NCBI GenBank assembly: GCA_035655155.1
Contig: DASRVH010000076.1
Coordinates: 1-25,065 of the forward strand
Length of the DNA stretch: 25,065 bases
Origin: Lentisalinibacter sp035655155
GTDB lineage: Bacteria > Pseudomonadota > Gammaproteobacteria > Steroidobacterales > Woeseiaceae
Direction of reading: 5' to 3'
This document shows positions 1-6,353 of the stretch, one piece after another (positions within the stretch are counted from its first letter, which is position 1; each line of letters starts with the position of its first letter). Position numbers and translations under genes: made by a program. Under the pieces are notes generated by a model, which did no database searches, was not told where the DNA came from, and saw only the letters and a program-made list of their open reading frames with translations.

Positions 1-435
1 TACGAGGCGGGGGAGGCGCTGCGCTTCGACGAACTCGCCATCCGCGCCGGCGTGCGCGGTATCCAGCAGGTGATGCGCCGCCTCGGCATGCTGCCTGCCG
101 GGAAGTCGAAGCGCCGCGAATCCAGGCCGGTCACCGCGCTCGACAGCGGCTGGATCCGTTCGCCCCAGAGCGGCATCGTGCATGCCACGGTGCGCCTCGG
201 CGACTACGTGAAGAAGGGCGACGTCATCGCCAACGTGCGCGACCCTCTCGGATCTTCGGACACCGTGATCCAGGCGGCCGACGACGGTGTGGTCATCGGG
301 CTGTCGAAACTCCCGCTGGCGCACGAGGGCGATGCGATCGTGCATGTCGCGGCCTTCAATCAGCCCACGCGGGTCGCCCGCAGCGTGGAGGCGTTTCACC
401 GCGGTCACGGCGGCGACGAACCGGCGACCGGATGA
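1..435 (+). CDS. Succinylglutamate desuccinylase/aspartoacylase family protein, 3' part only
   Basis: The reading frame is open from the first base of the window, so the start and the zinc-binding catalytic half lie upstream and only about 144 C-terminal residues are visible. These include the segments SGWIRSPQSGIVHA, LGDYVKKGDVIANVRDPLG and AADDGVVIGLS, which resemble the C-terminal beta-barrel (biotinyl/lipoyl-like) domain of the AstE/AspA family. Members are zinc-dependent deacylases acting on N-acyl amino acids or related amides; the substrate cannot be told from this fragment. The stop is TGA at 433-435. A strong terminator about 210 bases downstream probably ends its transcript. The family call is firm, the specific activity unknown. 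Confidence 0.8.
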   Translation, partial: YEAGEALRFDELAIRAGVRGIQQVMRRLGMLPAGKSKRRESRPVTALDSGWIRSPQSGIVHATVRLGDYVKKGDVIANVRDPLGSSDTVIQAADDGVVIGLSKLPLAHEGDAIVHVAAFNQPTRVARSVEAFHRGHGGDEPATG

Positions 436-775
436 GGCCCATGTGAAACTCGGCCGGCGGTCGATTATGTTGCACTGCCGCGACATGAAGACGGCTCTCC
501 GCCCCTGAAATTTGACACTCCGTGGGGTTTCTGCCACCTTTCAAATCCCGACAATTTCATCGACCGTCGCGTGCCGGGTAGACGACCTTCAGGTAAATAC
601 TGGGGCGGGGGAATACGATGCACTGAACCCGTCACGACGATGGACGCCGCGGCCCCACTGGGGCCGCTTTTTTGTGGCGGAACGCGAACTGCCGCCACGC
701 CGCCCCCCATTTGAATTGCCGCCGACCGCGGCGCAGAATCCCGCGGAACGCCGTTGGCAGCAAAGGGAGCACGGG
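436..775. other. 340-base gap: transcribed leader/3' UTR, possible small RNA
   Basis: No convincing gene lies here. A plus-strand frame is open from 512 into the hydroxylase gene, but its extra N-terminus has no resemblance to the family. A folded element is possible at 510-546: ATTTGA pairs with TCAAAT, and inside it GTGG pairs with CCAC. A perfect terminator follows at 649-673. A consensus-like TTGACA at 512-517 has no acceptable -10 box at 16-18 bases. An A/T-rich TAAATAC at 594-600 could be a -10 but has no good -35. The stretch may be a long 3' UTR of the upstream gene, a UTR-derived small RNA, or both. Confidence 0.4.
649..673 (+). terminator. Intrinsic terminator (8-bp GC stem, ACT loop, six T)
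   Basis: GCGGCCCC at 649-656 pairs perfectly with GGGGCCGC at 660-667 across the three-base loop ACT, followed directly by TTTTTT at 668-673. This is a textbook rho-independent terminator on the plus strand. It separates the upstream deacylase transcript, or a small RNA made from the gap, from the hydroxylase gene starting at 776. Confidence 0.9.
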
Positions 776-3103
776 ATGGGCAAGTTCGGCACGGGACAGG
801 CGATCAGGCGCGTCGAGGATCAGCGGTTCCTCACCGGCACCGGCCGCTACCTGGACGACGTGGCGCCCGCGGATGCGGCCGTGCTGTATTTTCTGCGATC
901 GCCTTTTCCCCACGGCGTCATCAGCGAACTCGATCTGGACGAAGCCCGCGAGGCGCCGGGCGTGCTCGGCGTCTACACCGCCGCGGACCTCGCGGACGCC
1001 GGCTTCGGCGATCTGCCGGGATCGGCGGTACCGAAGAGCGAGGGCCACCCCGGTCATGCCGCGCTCGGCCAGCCGCCGCTCGCGCGCGAGGTGGTCCGTT
1101 ACGTCGGCGAACCCGTGGTCGCCATCGTGGCCGAGACCCTCGCCGCGGCGAAAGACGCCGTCGATCTGATCCTGTTCGACGTCGACGAACTGCCGGCGGT
1201 CACCGGCCTTGCCGATGCGCTGGCGGACGGCGCGCCGCGGGTGCACGACGACGTGGACGGCAACCTGCTCGGCATCATGACCCACGGCGATGCGGCAGCC
1301 ACCGACGAGGCGTTCGCCGGTGCCCAACACGTGGTGGAACTCGAACTCGTCAACAACCGGCTGGCGCCGACGGCCATGGAGCCGCGGGGTTGCGTGGCCG
1401 TCTACGACGGCGGCGAGGATGCCTACACGCTGTATCAGGGCTGCCAGGGAGTGCACAACCTGCGCAAGCACGTGATGGCGGCCACCGGCATCGCGGAAGA
1501 CCGGCTGCGCGTCGTCTCGCCGGACGTGGGCGGCGGTTTCGGCCTGAAGATGTTCCTGCAGTGCGAGACCGTGGCCGCCCTGCACGCGGCGAAGGTCATC
1601 GGCCGGCCGGTGAAGTGGCTGGCGGAGCGCTCCGAGAGCTTCCTGTCCGACTTGCACGGCCGCGATCAGGTGTCCCGCGCCGAACTCGCCCTGGACGGCG
1701 AGGGCCGTTTCCTGGCCATGCGGGTGCGCACGGACGGCAACGTCGGCGCCTACACCTCCCAGGCGGGCGCGTTCATCCCCTGGTTCGGCGCCGTCATGCT
1801 CACCGGCGCCTATGCCATCCCGGCGGCTTACGCGGAGATCCGCCTGGCGGTGACGAATACCGTGCCGGTGGATGCCTACCGGGGCGCCGGCCGCCCCGAG
1901 GCCATCTACCTGGTCGAGCGCCTGGTGGACAAGGCCGCCCGCGAGCTGGGCATCGATCCCGCCGATATCCGGCGGGGCAACTTCATCCCGCCCGAGGCCT
2001 TCCCGTACAGGACCGTGACGGGACAGGTCTACGACTCGGGCGAGTACGCGCGCCTGCTGAATGCCGCGCTCGAACGTGCCGACCGGGCGGGCTTCGACGA
2101 GCGGCGGGGGGCCTCGGAAGCGAAGGGACTGCTGCGCGGCATCGGGCTCAGCTATTACGTCGAGATCTGCTCGGCCATGGGCGGCGAGGACACCCATGTG
2201 CGGTTCGAGGAGGACGGCACGGTGACCGTGCTCATGGGCACCCAGTCCACGGGCCAGGGCCACGAAACCAGCTACGGGCAGATGGTGGCAGCGGGGCTCG
2301 GCGTGCCGCTCGAGCGCATCCGCGTGCTGCAGGGCGATACGAAGACCATCCCGACGGGCCAGGGCACCGGCGGGTCGCGGTCCATGGCCATCGGCGGCTC
2401 GGCGCTGACCCGCACGGTGGAGACGGTGGTAGAGTCCGGCAGGAAGATCGCGGCGGGGCTGCTGGAGGCGGACGCCGAGGACATCGAGTTCGAGGACGGG
2501 GCCTACCGCATCGTCGGGACCGACCGCACGGTGGCGTTGCCGGAGGTGGCCAGGGCCTCCTTCGACGACGGGGCGCGGCCGGACGGCGTCCGGCCCGGCC
2601 TCGCCTCCAGCGAGCATTTCGCTCCCGAGGCCGGCACGTTTCCGAACGGCTGCCACGTCTGCGAGCTCGAGGTGGACCCGGAGACCGGCATGATCGAGAT
2701 ACTCCGCTACACGGTCGAGGACGACGTCGGCAACGTGATCAATCCGCTGATCCTGGAAGGACAGATCATGGGCGGCATCGCCCAGGGGCTCGGCCAGGCC
2801 CTGTTCGAGGAGGCCATCTACGATCACGACACCGGCCAGCTCCAGACCGCCACGTTCATGGACTACACCATGCCCCGGGCCGACCGGCTGCCGGGCATCG
2901 ACTTCCACTACACCGAGGTGCCGTCGCCGCGTAATCCGCTGGGCGTGAAGGGCGCGGGGGAGGCCGGCACCGTCGGCGCGCCGCCCGCGCTGGTCAACGC
3001 GGTGATCGACGCGCTGGCGCCTTACGGGATCGAGCATCTCGACATGCCGCTCACGCCCATGAAGGTATGGCGGGCGATCCGGTCGGCGCGGCCCGCGGCG
3101 TGA
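776..3103 (+). CDS. Xanthine dehydrogenase/CoxL-family molybdopterin-binding hydroxylase large subunit
   Basis: This is a 775-residue protein of the molybdenum hydroxylase large-subunit family (aldehyde oxidase, xanthine dehydrogenase, CoxL). The N-terminus has the GQAIRRVEDQRFLTGTGRY start typical of CoxL-like proteins. The molybdopterin half shows DVGGGFGLK, the loop AYRGAGR (about residues 367-373; form I CO dehydrogenases have AYRCSFR, so a CO dehydrogenase is unlikely) and GVKGAGEAG, whose Glu near 729 is the expected catalytic base. I start it at ATG 776 because AAGGGAG (763-769) is well placed and the homologous sequence begins there; the frame open to 512 is not supported. The FAD (CoxM) and 2Fe-2S (CoxS) partners it would normally need are not in the window. 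It is a cytoplasmic oxidoreductase of unknown substrate, converging on the dehalogenase gene with a 6-base gap. Confidence 0.9.
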   Translation: MGKFGTGQAIRRVEDQRFLTGTGRYLDDVAPADAAVLYFLRSPFPHGVISELDLDEAREAPGVLGVYTAADLADAGFGDLPGSAVPKSEGHPGHAALGQPPLAREVVRYVGEPVVAIVAETLAAAKDAVDLILFDVDELPAVTGLADALADGAPRVHDDVDGNLLGIMTHGDAAATDEAFAGAQHVVELELVNNRLAPTAMEPRGCVAVYDGGEDAYTLYQGCQGVHNLRKHVMAATGIAEDRLRVVSPDVGGGFGLKMFLQCETVAALHAAKVIGRPVKWLAERSESFLSDLHGRDQVSRAELALDGEGRFLAMRVRTDGNVGAYTSQAGAFIPWFGAVMLTGAYAIPAAYAEIRLAVTNTVPVDAYRGAGRPEAIYLVERLVDKAARELGIDPADIRRGNFIPPEAFPYRTVTGQVYDSGEYARLLNAALERADRAGFDERRGASEAKGLLRGIGLSYYVEICSAMGGEDTHVRFEEDGTVTVLMGTQSTGQGHETSYGQMVAAGLGVPLERIRVLQGDTKTIPTGQGTGGSRSMAIGGSALTRTVETVVESGRKIAAGLLEADAEDIEFEDGAYRIVGTDRTVALPEVARASFDDGARPDGVRPGLASSEHFAPEAGTFPNGCHVCELEVDPETGMIEILRYTVEDDVGNVINPLILEGQIMGGIAQGLGQALFEEAIYDHDTGQLQTATFMDYTMPRADRLPGIDFHYTEVPSPRNPLGVKGAGEAGTVGAPPALVNAVIDALAPYGIEHLDMPLTPMKVWRAIRSARPAA

Positions 3104-3109
3104 GGTGGC

Positions 3110-3988
3110 TCAGGCGATGCCTCGACGCCAGTCGGCCACCGCGCGGCCGATCTCCTCCGGCGAGTCCTCCTGGATGAAGTGGCTGCCTGCCACCGTCACT
3201 TCCGTCTGGTTCGGCCAGGTGCGGCAGAATTCCCGCTGACGGCCGGTCAGGATCGCACCCGGCTCGGCGTTCACGAAAAGCTTCGGGATCGCGCTCTCCG
3301 CCATCCATCGGCCGTATTCCTCGACCAGGCGGCAGACATCCTCCGGCTCGCCCTCGATGGGTATCTGCCGCGGCCAGGTGAGAGTGGGGCGCCGGTCCTC
3401 GCCGGGCTCCAGAAACGGCCGGCGGTACACGGCCATCTCCTCGTCGGTCAGCCCGCGCAGCACCGAGCCCGGCAGGACGCGCTCGACGAACAGGTTCTTC
3501 TCCAGGACCATCGCCTCGCCCGCTTCGGAGCGGAAGCCCTGGAACACGCCCCGCGCAGACTCCGACCAGTCGTCCCAACTCATCGGGCTCACAATGGCTT
3601 CCATGTAGGCGATGCCCAGCACGGCGTCGGGATGGCGCCGCGACCAGTCGAAACCGAGCGCGCTGCCCCAGTCGTGTATGACCCAGGTCACCCGGCTCTC
3701 GATCCCGAGTACCCGCAGGGCTTCGTCCAGATAATGCCGATGCTCGGCCAGCGTATAGCGGCCGGGACCGGAATCCGCGAGCTTTTCCGAATCGCCCATG
3801 CCGACTAGGTCGATGGCGATGCAGCGTCCCTGGTCCTCGAGATGGGGCATGACATTGCGCCACAGGTAGGAGGAAGTGGGGTTCCCGTGCTGGAAGACGA
3901 TGGGGTCTCCCGAGCCCATCTCCACGTAGGCCATGCGCTTGCCGTGTGCCTCCAGGAATCTCTTCTCGTGTTCGGTGGTCCGCGTCAT
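3110..3988 (-). CDS. dhaA: Haloalkane dehalogenase, HLD-II type (DhaA/LinB-like)
   Basis: This 292-residue alpha/beta hydrolase replaces a halogen on an alkyl carbon with hydroxyl. The complete HLD-II catalytic set is visible: HGNPTSSYLWRN with halide-binding Asn36, VIHDWGSALGF with nucleophile Asp106 and halide-binding Trp107, catalytic acid Glu130 in AYMEAI, and base His270 in AGSHFIQED. Asp106, Trp107 and Glu130 fall at the same numbers as in Rhodococcus DhaA, and the length is usual. No signal peptide is seen, so it is probably cytoplasmic. It is a single gene, divergent from the DUF6607-like gene. The natural substrate is not predictable; many environmental HLDs have no known physiological substrate. 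Sure of family and subfamily; the symbol is by resemblance. Confidence 0.92.
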   Translation of the reverse strand: MTRTTEHEKRFLEAHGKRMAYVEMGSGDPIVFQHGNPTSSYLWRNVMPHLEDQGRCIAIDLVGMGDSEKLADSGPGRYTLAEHRHYLDEALRVLGIESRVTWVIHDWGSALGFDWSRRHPDAVLGIAYMEAIVSPMSWDDWSESARGVFQGFRSEAGEAMVLEKNLFVERVLPGSVLRGLTDEEMAVYRRPFLEPGEDRRPTLTWPRQIPIEGEPEDVCRLVEEYGRWMAESAIPKLFVNAEPGAILTGRQREFCRTWPNQTEVTVAGSHFIQEDSPEEIGRAVADWRRGIA

Positions 3989-4017
3989 GGTCGTATCTCA
4001 TCTGGCCAGGGGCATCG

Positions 4018-4046
4018 AGTATGCGCCAGGCTTGCCGCACGGTCAC
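4018..4046 (-). promoter_or_regulatory. Candidate sigma-70 promoter for the dehalogenase
   Basis: Read on the minus strand, GTGACC (4041-4046) and CATACT (4018-4023) each match four of six consensus bases of the -35 and -10 hexamers and are exactly 17 bases apart. They lie about 30 bases before the dehalogenase start, in the short gap shared with the divergent DUF6607-like gene. Moderate match only. Confidence 0.4.
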
Positions 4047-4096
4047 GAGCGGACTTCGCTCTGGAGGCACACAGCACGGATGTTATTCTGGCAGCC

Positions 4097-5254
4097 ATGA
4101 AAACCCGGATGATTTCCCGTATACGATGCGCCGCCCTGATCGCCTTCGCGCTGACCGCTGCCGTGGCCGGCGCGGCGGAACGAGACGGCGGCGAAGACGA
4201 ACGCTACATTTTCGCCTGGCCGTTCATCGATACCAGCGACATGGCGCCTCGCGGCGGCACCACCGAGGGTCCCGAGGTCAAGGCGGACACGGCGCCGAGC
4301 GCCGCCTGGCAGCGGCTGCACGAGGACGGTCTCGGCAAGAAGGAACGGGACCGCCGCGCCATTCTCGCCATGGCCGGTCCCTACCGGGCCAGCTTCGACT
4401 TTCTGGAGACGGTGGGTTTCTCTGCCGGTTTCGAGCCGGCGCGCCCGTTCCGCTCCTGGGGCACGGAGTACATCTACGTCGTCGCCGACGAGCCGGACTT
4501 CATCAGCCTGCAGCATGTCATGGTCATGGTGTTCCGGGAGCAGGACGGTTCGCTGTCGGAGCCGATGGTCATAAAGCACTGGCGCCAGGACTGGCGCTAC
4601 GAAGACACGGTCATGCACGTCTATGCAGGCGATCGGCGCTGGCGCGAAGTGCGGCTCGACGCGGAGGCCGTGGCGGGACGGTGGACCCAGGCGGTCTACC
4701 AGGTGGACGACTCACCGCGCTACGAATCCTTCGGCGCCTGGGTGCACACGGCCAGCTATTCGCTCTGGGAGAGCGCCGAGACCTGGCGCCCGCTGCCGCG
4801 CCGCGAATTCAGCGTGCGCGACGACTACGACGTCCTGATCGGCACCAACCGGCACACCATCCTTCCGGACGGCTGGGTGCACGAAGAGGACAATCGCAAG
4901 GTCGCGCTGGAGGCGCAAGGGGACGGCATCGTTCCCGCGGATACCCTGGCCCGTGAGGCCGGCGTCAATCGCTACCAGCGCATATCGGATTACGACTGGT
5001 CCGCCGGCGAGCGCTACTGGCAGCGCACCGCCCCGTTCTGGCGGCAAGTGCGGGAGGCCTGGAGCGAGATTCTCCGGCGCCACGACACCGTCCGCGTCGC
5101 GAAGCAGGCCGACGGCCGAAGTCTGGTCATGACGATGTTCTCGCTGGCGGACGGCACCACCGCAGAGGGCTTCGATGCCGAGGCCGCCCGCGCGAGGATC
5201 GACGCCGTGCTGGATCGTTACGTCGATGCCAGGCTGTCGCGTGATGCCGACTGA
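4097..5254 (+). CDS. Exported protein resembling DUF6607
   Basis: This is a 385-residue protein with an N-terminal Sec signal (IRCAALIAFALTAAVAGA) and probable cleavage near AGAAE, so it should act in the periplasm or envelope. The mature part is rich in Trp and Tyr and carries recognisable blocks: RYIFAWPFIDT, MAPRGGTTEGPEV, SWGTEYIYVV, FISLQHVMVM and KHWRQDWRYE (about 160-169). From memory these look like the DUF6607 family, whose function is unknown. The start may be ATG 4097 or ATG 4109; neither has a strong ribosome-binding site, and only the second gives a compact signal peptide. It may share a transcript with the small secreted protein 108 bases downstream. Function unassigned. Confidence 0.72.
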   Translation: MKTRMISRIRCAALIAFALTAAVAGAAERDGGEDERYIFAWPFIDTSDMAPRGGTTEGPEVKADTAPSAAWQRLHEDGLGKKERDRRAILAMAGPYRASFDFLETVGFSAGFEPARPFRSWGTEYIYVVADEPDFISLQHVMVMVFREQDGSLSEPMVIKHWRQDWRYEDTVMHVYAGDRRWREVRLDAEAVAGRWTQAVYQVDDSPRYESFGAWVHTASYSLWESAETWRPLPRREFSVRDDYDVLIGTNRHTILPDGWVHEEDNRKVALEAQGDGIVPADTLAREAGVNRYQRISDYDWSAGERYWQRTAPFWRQVREAWSEILRRHDTVRVAKQADGRSLVMTMFSLADGTTAEGFDAEAARARIDAVLDRYVDARLSRDAD

Positions 5255-5326
5255 GCGCCACCGGGGCCGCCGACGCCGATGTGGCGACCGTTTCCGATGC
5301 AACCTGTGGTATTTTCCACCCGGAAA

Positions 5327-5345
5327 GCGGGCGGTCCCTGCCCGC
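5327..5345 (+). other. Leader hairpin before the small secreted protein
   Basis: GCGGGC (5327-5332) pairs with GCCCGC (5340-5345) across a seven-base loop, ending five bases before the AGGGGAG ribosome-binding site. Just upstream are two overlapping palindromes, GTGG-TATTTT-CCAC (5306-5319) and TTTCC-ACCC-GGAAA (5313-5326). They could be a promoter with an operator or a folded leader. The sequence shows the symmetry but not the role. Confidence 0.4.
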
Positions 5346-5362
5346 TCCAGGGGAGAGAAATG

Positions 5363-5818
5363 ATGAGACAGATAAGAAAAGCAATCAGCGTTGCGGCGCT
5401 CTGCGCCGCGTCCATGACCATGGCCGCAGGTGCCTGGGCTGCCGAAGAATGGCCGTTCACCTCGGGCGACTACTGGGAAGTGACCGGGATCGACATCAAG
5501 GACGGCGGCGGCTACAAGTATGCCAAGTGGCTGGCGACCGAATGGCGCGAGAATCTCGAGTTCGCGAAGTCCAAGGGCTGGATCAAGGATTACATGATCC
5601 TCTCGAACCAGTACCCGCGCTCCGGCGAGCCGTCGATCTATCTCATCCGAATCATGGAAGACGTACCGACGGGTGCCGAAGGCGAGAAGCGGGCGGAAGA
5701 GTACATGGCCTGGCGCAAGAAGAGCATCGAGCAGATGCAGGGGGAGAGCGGTAATCGTGCGGAGTATCGCGAGGTCATGAGCACCTCGCTGCTGCAGGAA
5801 CTCAATTTCCGGAACTGA
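5363..5818 (+). CDS. Small exported protein of unknown function
   Basis: This encodes 151 residues: a Sec signal peptide (MRQIRKAISVAALCAASMTM, cleavage likely after AWA near residue 26) and a mature domain of about 125 residues with no cysteine. The mature part is Trp- and Tyr-rich (EEWPFTSGDYWEVTGIDI, KYAKWLATEWRENLEFAKSK, QYPRSGEPSIYLIRIMEDVP) and ends in a charged helical stretch. I chose ATG 5363 over the adjacent ATG 5360 because GGGGAGAG (5350-5357) spaces better with it. I do not recognise the family. The alternating beta-like and charged helical segments would suit a small alpha+beta ligand-binding fold of the ferredoxin/NTF2 kind, which is a guess. It follows the DUF6607-like gene and ends at a strong terminator. 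Confidence 0.75.
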   Translation: MRQIRKAISVAALCAASMTMAAGAWAAEEWPFTSGDYWEVTGIDIKDGGGYKYAKWLATEWRENLEFAKSKGWIKDYMILSNQYPRSGEPSIYLIRIMEDVPTGAEGEKRAEEYMAWRKKSIEQMQGESGNRAEYREVMSTSLLQELNFRN

Positions 5819-5828
5819 TCTTCGGCGC

Positions 5829-5869
5829 GCGGGGCTCCCGGTCTGCGGGTCGGGAGCCCCGCCGCGTTT
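5829..5869 (+). terminator. Hairpin terminator after the small secreted protein
   Basis: GCGGGGCTCCCG (5829-5840) pairs with CGGGAGCCCCGC (5851-5862) to give a 12-bp perfect stem with a ten-base loop, about ten bases after the stop codon. The T run behind it is short (GTTTC), so termination may be partial, but position and stability fit a transcript end. Confidence 0.65.
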
Positions 5870-5938
5870 CGACGGCCACAGACGCCATTCGATGCTGCGG
5901 TCACGGACCTGCGGCCCCTTCCTCCGTCGCGAAATTCC

Positions 5939-5952
5939 GTTAGACTAACCGG
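5939..5952 (+). promoter_or_regulatory. Palindromic -10 region abutting the start of the CxxC protein
   Basis: GTTAG-A-CTAAC (5939-5949) is a perfect 11-base palindrome four bases before the ATG at 5953. TAGACT (5941-5946) inside it is a fair -10 box. If used, transcription would start at or very near the ATG, giving a leaderless or nearly leaderless message; no ribosome-binding site is visible. The palindrome could also be a repressor site over the -10. No good -35 is seen. Confidence 0.35.
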
Positions 5953-6240
5953 ATGTTTCGCCTCCGCCCACGATTCCTGGCCCGCTGCACGGCGATTGCG
6001 CTGGTCGCGATCCTGGGCGGGCAGTTTGCCGCCGCCGGCCATGCCGCGGTGGCCGACCACGGCGTCGGCGAGCAGTGCGACGTCTGCCTCGGCGGCGATC
6101 GACTCGCCCATGGTCTGACGGATGCGCAGGCCGAGGCGCCGGCGGTCCATCACTCCCCCGCCGTCTGCGTCCCGGCGGCCGCAGGACACTCGTACTTTCC
6201 GCCGAGGCACGGGCACGCCCGGGCGCCTCCACGCCTCTGA
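5953..6240 (+). CDS. Small exported CxxC protein preceding a metal receptor (DUF2946-like)
   Basis: This encodes 95 residues: an N-terminal signal or membrane segment (LARCTAIALVAILGGQFAAA), then a short histidine-rich tail with CDVC (Cys42, Cys45), several isolated His residues and a third Cys near residue 72. Small secreted proteins with a signal segment ending in a QxAA-like sequence, a CxxC and scattered His are common just upstream of TonB-dependent metal receptors and are often annotated DUF2946. Family membership is by resemblance only. The context suggests a metal-related job at the envelope. It is 113 bases before the receptor gene and probably on the same transcript. Confidence 0.6.
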   Translation: MFRLRPRFLARCTAIALVAILGGQFAAAGHAAVADHGVGEQCDVCLGGDRLAHGLTDAQAEAPAVHHSPAVCVPAAAGHSYFPPRHGHARAPPRL

Positions 6241-6353
6241 TCATCAGTGAACCGACCGTCACCGCGTCGCCCGCAGATCGTCCGGACATCGTCCATCGGT
6301 CGCACGAAGACGGGCCGGCGCGGCATCTGCTGATTCGATCAGAGGAATGAGAC

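Noticed and set aside
512..517. Perfect TTGACA -35 hexamer in the gap before the hydroxylase
   Set aside because: No -10-like hexamer at 16-18 bases (CCACCT/CACCTT/ACCTTT), so no promoter is called.
512..775. Upstream extension of the hydroxylase reading frame
   Set aside because: It runs through a perfect terminator, has no family resemblance, and a good ribosome-binding site serves ATG 776.
632..3037. 801-codon open frame on the minus strand across the hydroxylase gene
   Set aside because: It mirrors the codon pattern of the plus-strand gene in high-GC DNA, and its protein is low-complexity His/Arg/Gly-rich with no domain.
776..3103. Calling the CoxL-like protein a CO dehydrogenase
   Set aside because: The active-site loop is AYRGAGR and not the AYRCSFR of true form I CO dehydrogenases, and coxM/coxS are not adjacent.
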